A stretch of 64,000 nucleotides of DNA from Ianthella basta (taxonomy: Eukaryota > Porifera > Demospongiae > Verongiida > Ianthellidae): the NCBI GenBank assembly GCA_964019415.1, contig OZ025871.1, positions 854,629 through 918,628 of the forward strand. Reading direction: 5' to 3'. Position numbers and translations under genes: made by a program. Below are positions 10,380-22,280 of this stretch, one piece after another. Position 1 is the first letter of the stretch, and each line of letters starts with the position of its first letter. The notes beneath the pieces were generated by a model, which was not told where the DNA came from, did no database searches, and was given only the letters and a program-made list of their open reading frames with translations.

Positions 10380-10654
10380 GTCACAGGCAGTGTGTTATGC
10401 TGTTCAGAAGGTTTGTGAGCCGGAATGCAGCAGGCAGGGGGCGGGCAGTGCTGGAGGGGGTGGGGCTTTCCACTGAAGCCATCAACATTACTCCAACTCA
10501 CCTCGTGACGAGGAAGAAGCTGTGCAGTCTGGTTTGAACAGGTGGAGAGACGGTGAAGGGACTGCCCCCACCTGGGCAGTGCTCTTTGAAGCAATGCATT
10601 ACGCTGGCATTGCAGTACAGCACATCACATCACTGGAGAAGGAACTCCACAAAG
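10380..10654 (+). pseudogene. ROCO1 extra Death-like domain exon, frameshifted
   Basis: Located exactly where ROCO2 and ROCO4 have a CARD exon. The acceptor follows a (C)n run (10347-10366) and the donor is GTATAG. The 5' half reads EGVGLSTEAINI in phase 1. The 3' half, in the next frame, reads RDEEEAVQSGLNRWRDGEG and then TWAVLFEAMHYAGIA. The GLS..AI..I / L.RW / TW..L..A pattern is that of a Death domain. Length is 275 nt, one short of a phase-1-1 exon of 276, which points to a single-base loss near 10,490. Confidence 0.65.
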
Positions 10655-10758
10655 GTATAGTCTACAGTTGGGCAGTCTGCTGGCTGACTGAGCATGTCTT
10701 GTGTGCTGTGCGACTAAACTAAATGTAAAAATGTTTGCTTCTTCCTTTGTATGTACAG

Positions 10759-10875
10759 CTCCACTTTCTTTGGATCTGCCTTCTGTAATGTCATACTCCA
10801 GCTCCCAAAATGGAGCTACCGCTGCTGACAAGGGACCCTCCACAGAGATGGAGGCACTGACTACAACACAGCAAG
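10759..10875 (+). CDS. ROCO1 second alpha linker exon
   Basis: 117 nt, phase 1-1, acceptor TACAG and donor GTATGC. Ser-rich linker with the SSSQNGATAADKGPSTEMEA motif. Confidence 0.65.
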
Positions 10876-11091
10876 GTATGCTCCATGCAGTGTTACTACA
10901 CATGAGTGCACCTCACAGTGTACCGAGTGTGGGAGGTGTGTCTGTGCATGTGTGTACATTTACATGGTCTAGTGTGTTTGAGTGGATTGACACAAGTTTA
11001 CACTAATTCACTTCACACTAAACATAGCTACAACAGCACACAAGTGTGTGATTCCAATAACACCTACACTCTAATCTCAATCCCTCCTCAG

Positions 11092-11405
11092 ATGGACACA
11101 CCCCCTTTGACATTGACTCCACCCCCACCTTACATGCCATCACAAAGTTCGTTGTCTGTGAAGTTGCTACCGACTGGACCCTAATAGCCCTCTGCCTTGG
11201 CTTTGAGCAACCTGCTATCATGAAAGCCAAATGTCAACAATCCATACATTCATGCATAGCTGTCTTTGACCAATGGTTGTCATGGGAACCAGGCACAGGT
11301 GAGAAGGACAGAACATGGCGCACTATCTTATCCGCAGTGGAGGGTGCCGGACACAAGACCTTCACACAGCGACTCAAGACAGAGTTATTCCACCTAGTCA
11401 CCTAG
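11092..11405 (+). CDS. ROCO1 C-terminal Death domain exon
   Basis: Terminal exon after CCTCCTCAG, entered in phase 1. Death-domain signature: ATDWTLIALCLGFEQPAI (helices 1-2), IAVFDQWLSWEPG (helix 4) and TWRTILSAVEG with KTFTQRL (helices 5-6). Ends ELFHLVT and TAG. Death domains self-associate and recruit other death-fold adaptors. This exon is intact, but the rest of the gene is not. Confidence 0.75.
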
Positions 11406-11479
11406 TCACCTATTCAGCTAGCCTTGAGCCCAGCCCCTACCCCCCCCCCCAAGTGGTGGACCTCATGATCACTGTACTG

Positions 11480-11640
11480 GACATTGGAGGAGAGGCTAGC
11501 ATGGAGTACCCAAAACTACTTCATGCCCAGAAATGTTTGTCGTCTTGTTTGCACTCCACACCAAGCCTCTAAGATCCTCATCGAAGAATGAGTTAGCCAA
11601 CTGGGAAGAGCTCTGGCCAATGTACCAAGGTAGTGAGAGT
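11480..11640 (+). pseudogene. TDH: Decayed TDH first exon (copy 1)
   Basis: Aligns by eye with the intact TDH exon 1 at 60169-60321. AAGATCCTCATC and CTGGGAAGAGCTCTGGCCAA are preserved around the Rossmann GGLGQLG coding stretch, but the frame is lost. No second exon is present downstream. Confidence 0.6.
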
Positions 11641-11818
11641 GCATTGCTGTGGTGTGAACTGGCTTGTGTTTGTGCCTCTGCATACTCATACATGTTCATG
11701 ACCTTAGCACTGTTACATTGGCTCTGCACTTAGTGAGTGACCAACTCACTAACGGGAGTAATTGTGCCATTATTGCAGTTGTAACCTTCCCTTCCTCTCC
11801 CCTCCCCTCCCAATTCAG

Positions 11819-11890
11819 CACCTGCCCAGTCCACCATGTTGACTGCACTGCAGATGGCCACCTGGCTTCCACATACTCGTCCCACACACT
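11819..11890 (+). repeat. Partial duplicate of the gene X middle-exon start
   Basis: The acceptor tract and the first 50 or so bases of the gene X middle exon (ATGTTGACTGCACTGCAGAT) are repeated here and at about 27262, 42549 and 62087, upstream of the gene X N-terminal exon. It closes with a stop soon after and looks non-coding. Confidence 0.5.
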
Positions 11891-11994
11891 AAGCCCCAAG
11901 TGGAGCAGTCTCTGAAAGAATGCCGGTTGAGAAAAGGCAGTGATTCATGACACAGTTCCACCATTCGACCGCCTGAGGTGTTCAAGTCCACCAG

Positions 11995-12598
11995 AAATGG
12001 CTACTACTGGTTTAGAGCGTGGAGATCCTTCCTCCAATTGCAAAGTTCCCCAGATGGTTGTACCAAAAGGTGACCCACACCACCTCCTGGCAGAGGAACA
12101 GGCGGTCGCTGCCACCCTCTCCTCCCTCATGCCATATGTGTCTGCGTCAACCGGCACATCTCTGCCATCTTGGGTGAGGCAGGGAGAGCGACTCCACACT
12201 GAATTATGCTTGAGCTTTCTTTGTTGTGTGTGTGTGTGCATTATCCCATTCCCCCTCCCTTCTCCTCCTCCCCATCCCCCCTCCCCTTCCGCATTCAGGT
12301 CCCTGACCAGACACATGCAGAGGAGCCACCTGCCAAGAAAGTAAAGGGGGAAATCCCTCCTTCCCTCAACCTCCACCCAAAGGTCCCCACGGAGCAAATG
12401 TGGAAGGGGGTGTGATCTGCCACTTACGGGATGTGCTCATTGGCTCCGCCTTCCCCCCAAGAACTGACTGGAAAGGAAACTACAGCTTTGAAGCAGCTCA
12501 TTCGCAGCTATAGAGAGTCGGCTGGGTTTCTACTACGAGCAGCAGAACAACTTGAACAGACTCTGCCTAAACCAGGGTCATCCTCCTCAGCATCATAG
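11995..12598 (+). pseudogene. Gene X copy B, degenerate
   Basis: The N-terminal exon (11995-12173: MATTGLERGDPSSN, later LLAEEQAVAATLSSLMPYV, donor GTGAGG) is followed after only about 125 bp by the last exon (12299-12598). The 457-459-nt middle exon has been deleted. The last exon keeps VPDQTHAEEPPAKKVK-type sequence but has TGA at 12413-12415 where the other copies have a Trp codon. Non-functional as it stands. Confidence 0.7.
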
Positions 12599-13234
12599 TG
12601 TAGTCACCATGGCAACGCATCAGTTGTTTTCAGTCACTCGTTTCATCACATGACAGCACTTAATTGGCTCATCAATTCAATTCATGAGTGGAGTGTGTTC
12701 TTGTTTTCATTCTTCATTAATTGTCAGTTAATTATTGATTGTGCGTTCTTGGTTGCTTGACATGTTCACTATATACACACTACATAATGTTTGAATAATA
12801 ATGGATTGCAATTGGCAGGCCGCAAGGGGTTGAGGGCCGGAGCCAGGTAGATGAAGTCACAAAACTGCTTAACTCTGCTTGCATGGTTCATGGCTGTGGC
12901 ATGGTGAAGAGTTAATGCTGCAATTTAAATACTGCACAATAGTAAAGTTATATCTAGTCATATATAGGAACTCGAAATCACATGCTCTTAATCGCCAAGT
13001 ATGAACATCTAGCTATGTAGCTAGCAAATCACAGTCAACTACGAAACACCCACGCCATGCCAGCTGCAGGACATACAACATTGCTTTTAATTGTGTCTCT
13101 GCAGTGTATAAAATAGTGTCACGTGTAGTCAGTGATACGTCTTGTACACCAGTGTGCATGTGAGAAATGCGACAACCATTAATTGTGTGCTGTGTACTAA
13201 ATAATGTTTGCAACGAAAATGAGAGTGGGAACCA
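12599..13234 (+). other. Intergenic region between gene X copy B and ROCO2 leader
   Basis: No gene seen. The sequence is collinear with 44590-45190. It has an AATAAT-type possible poly(A) signal near 12793. Confidence 0.4.
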
Positions 13235-13550
13235 GTGGCCGTCAGAATACGTGATGCCTTATTTGGACGCAAGTTTACTGTCCTACAACTTCCTGAGTTC
13301 CGCGCAAGTTGGCAACTGGTCCTTAAGCCAATGATTTTCCTCCAAAGACAGTTGACTACTGCGACATCAGAGGTATTACTGCCAGCATTCGTTTGGACGT
13401 CTCGCTCCCTGTCTCATTTGGAGGACAACCTGACGAGGATTGGAACCCACTCGCAATAATCGATCGCAAAGTGAGGGTGGAGCGTGGGCCAGCACCGTTT
13501 CGCTATTTAAACACTCACTGCAGCTCAACTGGACAGCTTCGACACGAACA
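13235..13550 (+). promoter_or_regulatory. ROCO2 promoter and first leader exon
   Basis: Conserved with 2774-3043 and 30295-30564. A TATA-like TATTTAAA lies at 13504-13511, about 40 bp before a donor (GTGAGT at 13551), so the first exon would be short and non-coding. The equivalent piece has been removed from the ROCO4 leader. Confidence 0.5.
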
Positions 13551-13747
13551 GTGAGTTTGTCTGTTGATTGTATAATGTTTTTCTTGCGACGTACGTTTTA
13601 ACTTTAGAGTGCCGCAGTAGCTACCTGCTAGCTACACATTAATTACCGCCTTTAGAGTTGTTGGCTGCCTGTGAAATAATTGAGAGCTTGACAGCCGTTG
13701 TAACCTTGGTTTAGCTACTGCGACTAAGCCACTGAAACTGCAACAAG

Positions 13748-13795
13748 TACTGGGAAAGCCAAGTACAAGTCTTGTGCTTGCCTTTTCCCAGTAGC
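13748..13795. other. Conserved hairpin in leader intron 1
   Basis: Inverted arms TACTGGGAAAGCCAAGTACA and TGCTTGCCTTTTCCCAGTA can form a stem of about 20 bp with a short loop. A diverged version with pairing retained is at about 45818-45867. May be a small MITE or an RNA hairpin. Confidence 0.4.
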
Positions 13796-13875
13796 TAGCT
13801 AATTGTTGCTGTGTCAGCTTCTCGTTGTAGAGGGACGAATGTATCTTCACAATCCTTTACCTACCCTTTATGCAG

Positions 13876-14333
13876 GCCACACATCTGCACTGCCCCGTTT
13901 AAGTTTCCACATCCAACAGACTCCTCTATACTCTCCTCCAGCAGAGAACACATGCACCCTCCACAACAGCAACCATAACAGTCTGAAGTCTGTAGCTACT
14001 GTTCCACCATCGTAGACTTCACCATCTAGTACAGCTCTGTCAGACCACTCCTCCCTCACCCACACATACCAGCACCACCTGGCAACACTACACTCTTCCA
14101 CCACCACCAGACACTGTACTGGTCAATAGCTGCACAGTCCCTCCGCTTCTCTTCCGCCATCATAAGCAGTACCAGCCATTATAGCATCATCTTTAACCAA
14201 AATAACTCTGCACTCCTGTCATTCAACAGAAATAGCACCATTGGCTACATTGTCCAACACACAACTCTACCCACCTCCACCTCCCAACAGTAGCAGCCCA
14301 ACACATCTACAGCCCCTGTACAGCAAACAACTG
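13876..14333 (+). other. ROCO2 non-coding leader exon 2
   Basis: Acceptor TTTATGCAG, donor GTAAGT at 14334. Homologous to the other three leader exons, CCA-rich, no conserved frame. Confidence 0.55.
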
Positions 14334-15410
14334 GTAAGTGCTCTTATATTTAAGCATACAGGGCAAAAATGATAGTGACAGTGCCACATCCTCCATACAT
14401 GGTGTGTGCTCAAATGCTGTCATTCAACATTAGCATCGAATAGTCCACACTAGGTTGTTGTCCTTGTGGCACCATTGTTTGCTGTTATTGTAGCCCACTC
14501 CGAGTACCTACCACTACTGTCAATGTATATAGGTACCATTGTTATCATGGTGACAGTTTGACATCTGATGGTGATGTTATGAAACGTATTGCAGCCAGAA
14601 AAACATAACTGTATACCATCACTGTCACTGTTATATTTATTACACTTTATACTGTATTGCAGTAACTAGTTAGTATGTTCAACATACATGGTGTTGAATC
14701 TGTGATATCGGATAAAACTTTCAGATTCAGAGTTCAGTTTCATTGTATGAGTTAAAATGGCAGTGCACAGGAGGAAATTGCTGCTCAACATTTTTCATAC
14801 ATTCTGACAACATTCTGAAATTGCATGTTAATGGAGTAAGGCAAGGAAGAGGTGTGTGTGCACTGTTTGCATTGTCACAGATTGAGTGTGATTTACAGGC
14901 TATTCCAGACTCTGTGTGCAGGCTATGGTAGCTAAACAGCTCCAGCAAGTTTATATGGTTGTGTCCACACTCGCTGAGCCTTTTCTCTGACCCAAACGGT
15001 TGAAGTGAAGAGTGCACTGTTTGACATTATCAGATGTCACGCTCGTTACGTATATTTAGAAATATGCCCAATAATAATGGCTACCCCTATCTTAATGTAT
15101 TAGCGTGCTTCAACGAAAGTAGCCAAATGGTGGCAGCGAAGAACAATTAAAAGCCATGGATGGATTCTTTCAATGTATTGAAGACAGCAACGCAGATAAA
15201 GCCAGCCTGGAGTACACGTAGGAGTAAAGCACCATAGGCTGCTGTTACCCTATTTGTTTGTTGTGACGAAGGCCTGCATAGTCCACTGAGTGACGCGACG
15301 CGGAGCGAGCGCGGCCGAAGGCTGTGCTTGCTTGTATAGCATAAATATTGACTGGTACTAAATGATCAACCAGGGTACCCCGAGTCTTCTGTAGAGGCCG
15401 GCCTAGGTGC

Positions 15411-15657
15411 AGGGGCGGATCCAGGGGGCTCTAATTGCTCTAATTGCTTAAAAGTGTACATCCAAAAGTACTAAATGACCTAAATCATATGTCAATAACA
15501 TTAGAGGAGCTAGTATTAGCTTACTATAATAGCCTGGTGTGACTGCATAGGGGATCTTACTTCTGGCCGCCGGCAGCCATTTTTATTACATCATAATTTG
15601 ATTGCACAATAACTAGGCACTGGGCCCCCCTCTAGGGTTGGGCCAGATCCGCCACTG
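15411..15657. mobile_element. MITE with GGCGGATC-type inverted ends
   Basis: Begins CAGGGGCGGATCCAGG and ends GCCAGATCCGCCACTG, inverted copies with few mismatches, flanked by AGGTG on both sides. Another copy is at about 49613-49893 and a partial, G-run-expanded copy at about 47873-47930. Non-coding. Confidence 0.65.
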
Positions 15658-15952
15658 AGGTGTACAAGACTCTAAGGACTTTTATGAACCAAACGTGTGT
15701 ATATAGGGTATGGGACTGTGTATGGGAATAAAAGACCAAAATTTAGTAACATCGAATGTGTTTGAATGTGCGCTGAAACCAACTGCAAAGTGCTCTGGAG
15801 CAGGTTTGCATAAACCAGTTTCACTGTTAGAGGCACATAGCACGTCTACGAAATGCAAATATCAACATGAATGAAATGTATTGTGAATGACCAAAACAAT
15901 GGCTGTCATGACAATATTCACAGTCATGGTAGAAGCAGCGGCATTTGATATA

Positions 15953-17943
15953 CAGTCAAACTCTGATAAGATGAACCCCCAAGGGAAGCAGGAAAAAGTA
16001 CTTCTTATCTGAGGTACTTACTATCCAAGGCTCATTAATATTCATGCTGGACTCATTAATATTCATAACCTATGTTGTAAGTACATGTATAAAACAATAA
16101 TCACTATTACTGTATGCAATACAACAATCAATACACAATCATACACAAATCATTACAATCACTAAGACACTAAATAGGTCATAAAGTAAACAGGTCCAGC
16201 AAGAATTATTAAACACAAGCATGTCAGCTGACTTGCAGAAACCTATCGAGGGCAGTCTGCTGCATCTCCCGTCTAGTAGTGAACATGAACTGTTCAAGCG
16301 TCCGTACTGCTACCATATCTCTATGACCAGATGACATGCAGATCATAAATCGCTTCACGACATCAACAGCAGACGTGTACTCAGAGTAAGTTGGTACAGA
16401 CACAGGCCCATCATCTTCAAGCGGATCCTCAGTGTCATCTGTGCTCGGATCAGTTTCACGGACAGAGGCAGCTATGTCTTCATCACTCAGTTCTCCAGCT
16501 GTGACAACAACACTGTCTATTGCAGTGAAATCGCCACTCTCACAGTCAACATTCATCCCGTTTCCTGTCAGCTCATCTAGAACACCTGGTATGTCCAGCT
16601 CAGAAGGATCACTCTCGACAGGATCAGTTGAATTGGCATGAAACCAGTTCTGAAGCAGTTCTGAATGGTGCTAGGGGTACGTTGATCACTTCATCCCAAG
16701 CACATCTTAACCAATACATCGCATCGAGCACTGAGATGCTGGCGTCCTCACCGTTATCAAGGGATACCAGAAGCTTTTTCAGCAACTGATATCAGTAGTG
16801 CACTTTCAATGACTGAATGATCCCCTGATCACATGGCTGTAATTTTGAAGTGGTGTTGGGTGGTAAAAACTTCACAATGTTGATAAGCTTAGGCCTGGTG
16901 GGTGAGCTGCACAGTTATCAATGATTAGGAGAACAGTACGATGTGCTCTAGAAAGTATCTGTTTCATTTGTCAGGTAGTCTTGAAAAATGTCTCCCGTCA
17001 TCCAGGTAGTACGATTGGCAGTGTATTCAAGTGGTAGGCTGCGCACTCCTTTGAAGCAGCGAGGTGATTTGGACTTCCCAATGACTAGCAAAGGAAGTTT
17101 CTCACCTGCCATGCTGGCTCCCACAAGTACAGTCAGGCGTTCTTCTGATTTCTTCCCTCCGCTGCACTTCTGTCCTTTAAATTCTAGTGTCTTGTCAGGC
17201 TTCAACTTGTAGAACAAGCCTGTTTCGTCCAAGTTATACACGTCTTCTGGCGAAGAACAATGCAGAGGTTCGGGTAGTGTGATGTCAAGCCAGTTTTTAG
17301 TAACTTCGAGAGATACAGCGCGTTCCTCCCCACAAATCTTTTTGAAAGTGATGCCATGGCGTGCTTTCCATTTATCGATGAAGCCTCCTGTGGCCTTGAA
17401 AGAAGAATCACCTAGAGCGGCAGCCAACGAATCTGCTTTGGCAAGGAGAAGCAGACCACTTGCAGGTATGCCATTATTTCTTGCTTGCTTGAACCACTGA
17501 AGAAGGGCTGTGTCCACCTCCTTGTGATTGGCAGGTCTGAAGTGTTTGGAGTCGTTGCTATAATCCGAAGACTGGAACTGCATGCCGCTTCAATGTGTCC
17601 CTATTCTTCCAAATTCTACTCACTGTACTTTTCATAATGCTGAGCTGTTCTGAAATGTGACTCTGCTTCGTCCTTTCCTCAATCTTTGAGATAATCTGAA
17701 TCTTGTCCTTCAAAGAAATAGGTTTCTTCTTGCCTGCAGCTATCACTGTACATTCTAACCGAGGTGATAGCACTGGGGCAAGCGTCATAATGACATACTA
17801 ACCGAGGGAACATCATATCTGGGTACGTGCTATGCAAGGTGTTTTGTTAACAAAGAAATAGGAGGCATCCTACGTCCTCAGAGATTTGTACGTACTAACT
17901 GAGGGAACGTCTTATCCAGGTTTGTACTAACCAAGGTTGACTG
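15953..17943 (-). mobile_element. Tigger/pogo-type DNA transposon, TA-flanked
   Basis: The left end TACAGTCAAACTCTGATAAG and the right end (inverse TACAGTCAACCTTGGTTAG) sit at TA dinucleotides. A homologous sequence without the insertion is seen at about 48,005 (GCATTTGATATATTGCAAGG). The interior encodes a broken transposase on the minus strand. Length is about 1,990 bp. Confidence 0.75.
16224..17788 (-). pseudogene. Tigger/pogo transposase with CENP-B-like HTH, frameshifted
   Basis: Read on the minus strand: an N-terminal HTH with KKKPISLKDKIQIISKIEE and STVSRIWKNRDTLKR (17788-17558); after a frameshift a CENP-B-type second HTH (ALLQWFKQARNNGIPASG); then the DDE domain with YNLDETGLFYK (first Asp). 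After another frameshift near 16950 come LLIIDNCAAH (second Asp, about 16926-16903) and LQPCDQGIIQSLK (third Asp, about 16842-16808). A DAMYWLRCAWDEV segment and an acidic C-terminal region (to 16224) follow. All three catalytic Asp are present but in different frames, so the copy is inactive. Confidence 0.8.
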
Positions 17944-18706
17944 TAGTCTGCACTACAAAGGTGTCACCAGGTTGGCTACAAGTATCCACATACCTTTCTC
18001 TTCCTTAGCCCTACATGCTTTCAAAGGACCTGAAATTGTTCATAGAGCAATTCACAATGTCCGTTGCGACCGGAAGTAGTGTGATTTGTGGGAATCACTT
18101 GCCGTGTGCTCACATGCACACTTAAAACATCACCGCAACCAACATTATGTCAATGTTGCTATGGTTGCAATTTTGTTGTGATATCTACATGGAACCAAAG
18201 AAGCAATGTACACTGCATGTAATGTACAGCTCCAAACCAGGCTCATTTGGTGGTGATGATACATATACCTCCCGTGTGGATTCCTGTAACCTTGTACCAG
18301 TAAACCTGAAACCAAGAAGTAATTTCTGATAAAAGTTCCACAAAAGCATGAAATCTGCTGTTTCCTCATATCACTAATGATAGTGTGTTCTGCATTGTGA
18401 GTGTAGACATATGCATTATCATCATCAACATTTTCACCATAGTGTTACTACTGCAGCTGCTAACTAAATTGGCATGACATCAAACAATGTTGTGGCCGTG
18501 TGAGTGTGATCAATACAAACCAATTTCAAAGTAATTTAGTACCCAATTCATGTTAAAAGGGGAATTGTGTCTTAGTGTCTTCATAGGTCAGAGATTTACA
18601 TGTGCATACAAAGAACAATGTAGTACTATAGTATTGGATTCTTTCTGGATATATGTAGTTTGTCCAGAGGGAGACAGTGAAACAGGTCACTTGAGGTGGA
18701 CAAAGT

Positions 18707-21664
18707 ATGAATACAAAAGATAAAGATGGAACCTATATGACACCCTTGAAGCGGGCAGTCTACTGGGGCGATGTAGAACTGGTGCTTGATTACATCAGGA
18801 TGGATACTGGGGTAGCTGCAGAGAGCCACAAACTAGTAATTGAAGCCAATGCCAATCGGATAAAGCGACCTATAGGTGTGAAAGAGTATGAGCTCATCTC
18901 AGCAGGTGTTGGTGTGACTGCACTGAATAGGTACCAAAAACAAAGAGCCCTTCAGTATGCCAGCTGGGTAGGTGCCTCCAGTGTTGTTAGAACACTCACT
19001 GAGGCTGGGGCTGATGTCAATGAACAAGATAAAAATAGGATAACACCTTTAATGGAGGCAGCTAACAGAGGTCACAGCCAAGCAGTCCATGAGCTCATCA
19101 GGGCAGGTGCTAGTGTGACTGCAATGAATAGGCAACAGAAGCAAAGAGCCTTTTGCTATGCCAGCTGGGAAGGTGACTCCAACGTTGTTAGAACTCTCAT
19201 TGAGGCTGGGACTGACATCAATGGACAAGATGAATTGATGGAGGCAGCTTACAGGGGTCATGACCAAGTGGTATATGAGCTCATCAGAGCAGGTGCTAGT
19301 GTCACTGCACTGAACAGGTGCCAAAAGCAAAGAGCTATTCATTGTGCCAGCAGGGAAGGTGACTACAGTGTTGTCAAAGCACTCATTGAGGCTGGGGCTG
19401 ATGTCAATGGGCAAGATGAAGATGGGGCAACCCCTTTAATGTATGCATCTGAAGAGTGCCCGGACCAAGTGGTGTGTGAACTGATCAGAGCCGGTGCTAT
19501 TGTGACTGCAAAGGACAACTGCCAGCTAACTGCCCTTCACTATGCCATGTGGAGAGGCCGTTCCAGTGTTATCAGAACACTCGTCGAGGCTGGGGCTGAG
19601 ATTAATAGTCAAGATGAAGACGGGACAACACCTATAATGGAGGCAGCTAACAGAGGTCACAACCAAGCAGTCCATGAGCTCATCAGTGCAGGTGCTAGTG
19701 TGACTGCAATGAATAGGCAACAAAAACAAAGAGCCCTTCGCTATGCCAGCAGGGAAGGTGACTCCAGTGTTGTTAGAACTCTCATTGAGGCTGGGACTGA
19801 TGTCAATGGACAAGATGAAGATGGAATTGCACTATTAATGGTGGCAGCTGCAGAGGGTCATGACCAAGTGGTACATGAGCTCATCAGAGCAGGTGCTAAT
19901 GTGATTGCAAAGAACAACAGACGTGCTTTTTCCTGGTTTGCTGGTTCAACAGCCTTGCATTTTGCTGCTAAACAGAACAGGATTAAATGTGGGATCCTTC
20001 TCGTGGAGGCAGGAGCAGACATGGCGGCAAGGAGCGAAGAGTCCAAATCTCCCTTGGACCTTGCATCAGATGACTTCAGGCAAACTGTTCAACAGGCACA
20101 GTCTTTTGCTGCCAAACGGATCATTGCAGTAATTGGCAATGCTGAACATGGCAAGACTACACTGATAGCAGCTCTGCAAGCTGAGAGCCACAGCCTAATG
20201 AAGAGGTTCACCAATAGGTTTGCAAAGGTGCAGGACATCAGCCAACGAACAACAGGAATTGAAGCAGTCCAGTTCTCCAGTAAGAAGTATGGAGAGACAC
20301 TGTTCTATGACTTTGCTGGTCAGTCTGATTATCACGGCCCTCATCAGTCCTTCCTGGAGGCCATGCTGAGCAAGCCAGAAGTGCCTGTGACTCTGTTAGT
20401 TCTTGTGAAGGCAACTGATGAAGCAGACATCATCACACAACAAATCACTCACTGGCTGCAGCCTCTAGCTTTCATGTCAGCTCCATCCACTCCACCACAA
20501 GTGGTACTTGTTGGCAGTTTCCTGGACCAAGTAAAGTCCAGAGAGGAAGCAACTGAGAAGCTGTTGCTATGCACTCAGTCAGTGCAGGAGGAGTTGCCAT
20601 TCAACATTCAGGGTCCCTGTCTTCTCGACTGCCGCAAGTGTAAATCTGAGGGCATCAATCAGATTTGCACCTTCTTCACAGAGACTCAACCTCTCCTATT
20701 GAACTCCAGTACCTAACAGCAGTTGGTCACACCCTCTTTCTCCCAAACAAGCATGACCCCTCCAAAGGTTGGCTTATTTTGGACCTCCAAGCTATTCTCC
20801 ACAATGTGTATGGCACTCTGTTGTCCAGCTCCAAGGGCAAGGTCAACAAGTTTGGTCTCCTCCATTGCAGCCAACTGGCTGAGATGTTTCCTGAATTGGA
20901 TCAAGCAATGATCCAAGAGGTCTTAGTCAGCCTTGAGCTATGCATTCAGGTTGATCCTTCGCTCTTGAGGCAAGAACTGTTGAAGCTGACAGCAACAGAC
21001 AAGGTGGAAGGCTGGTTGTACTTCCCTGCCCTGGTATCAGCCCAACCACTTGAATTCTTCCGAAATGATCCAGACCCACAGCACCTTCAGTGGGTGTGCT
21101 GGCAGCTGAGGACAGTGGAGAAGCATTTAATCTCTGCTCATCTCCTTCAAACCATCGTCCTCCGTCTTGCTGCCAATCACGTGTTCACACATGAGTTGTC
21201 TCCCAGGGTGAGAAAACATTGCTGCACTGTTTGGGTGAACGGCCTGTCCTGGAGGTCCACCAAAGGTATGGACATGGCGATCCAGATAAGCAACAGCAGT
21301 GTGGTCCAGGTTGTTGGACGCAGCAAGGCAGGACCAGAGGAGCTTTACCAATACACCTCGACCGTTGTCCAAACTATCATCCAGACAACTACCCAGCAGA
21401 CTCCCAAGTTGGAGGCCACATCCTACATCGTCCACCCGTACAAACCTGCGATATGGGATGACCCCAAAGCCCCTCCCCCTGACTCTGTATATCCTGTTTC
21501 AAGTATCGTTTCTTGCATCAAGGATCGACACAACTATCTCCTATCCGTGCCAGGACAAGATGGCCGTCTTCCTCACCAGATGAGTCTTCCAGAGTTGTTT
21601 GGAGGATGGTCTCCTACTTTGTCAGTTGTGGAAGACATGGACTTCAAGAGGGAACCACAAAGAA
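18707..21664 (+). pseudogene. ROCO2 main exon: ankyrin-ROC-COR, interrupted by a 151-nt deletion
   Basis: ATG at 18707 (MNTKDKDGTYMTPLKRAV) opens a frame of about 13 ankyrin repeats, then ROC with P-loop GNAEHGKT (VIGNAEHGKTTL), DFAGQSDYHGPHQ and SFLDQ. Compared with ROCO1, 151 nt are missing between 20709 and 20711. The frame therefore stops at 20716 at the ROC-COR junction, and COR continues in another frame (DLTAVGHTLFLP-like from 20711) to a donor GTGAGT at 21665. The protein would be cut after ROC unless the deletion is bypassed. The N-terminus here is the best-preserved example of the family's long N-terminal form. Confidence 0.8.
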
Positions 21665-22163
21665 GTGAGTATATGTGTGTGTGTGTGTGTGTGCGTGCGT
21701 GCATGCGTGCGTGCGTGCATGTGTGTCCCTGCATGTCTGCATGGCCTAGGGTGCTGTGGTGTTATTTATTATTATGGTGTATATAATGTGTCACGGGTGT
21801 AGCCAGGGCGGGTTTGGGGGGTTCGGACGAACCCCCCTCTCTCCTGACTGTGGCAGCTAGAAGTCTGGCATGTGCGCTAGTTAGTAGACAGTGTCTCGTT
21901 TAACGGTAAACGGTTACATACCAGACCCCACCTGTCCGTTGGCGGCCATTTATTCATGACATCATACAAGTAATACGGTGTGCATCCTTGGTACTAGAAC
22001 CCTCCCAGATTCCTGGCTACACCCTTGCATGTATACACCATATAAAATAGCATCATGGCATTTCCATGTGTAGACTGATGTTGACCAAACTAGACACATG
22101 TTCACAGTGTTAGGTAGCCTTAAGGTTGAATGCTGACTTTATGGTCCTCCTTTGTACCTGCAG

Positions 22164-22280
22164 CTCCACTCTCTTCAGACCTGCCCTCAGTACTATCATT
22201 CTCCAACTCCCAAAATGGAGCTACCACTGCTGACAAGGGACCCTCCCCAGAGATGAAGACACTGATTACAACACAGCAAG
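22164..22280 (+). CDS. ROCO2 alpha linker exon
   Basis: 117 nt, phase 1-1, acceptor CTGCAG, donor GTATGC. Ser-rich linker with the GATTADKGPSPEMK motif. Confidence 0.65.

Larger units (their letters stand above)
14334..18676 (+). other. ROCO2 leader intron
   Basis: Contains no host gene that I can see. Holds a MITE (15411-15657), a Tigger/pogo element (15953-17943), and sequence shared with the ROCO4 leader intron (14.4-15.9 kb) and with the ROCO1 upstream region (17.95-18.7 kb). Confidence 0.5.
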
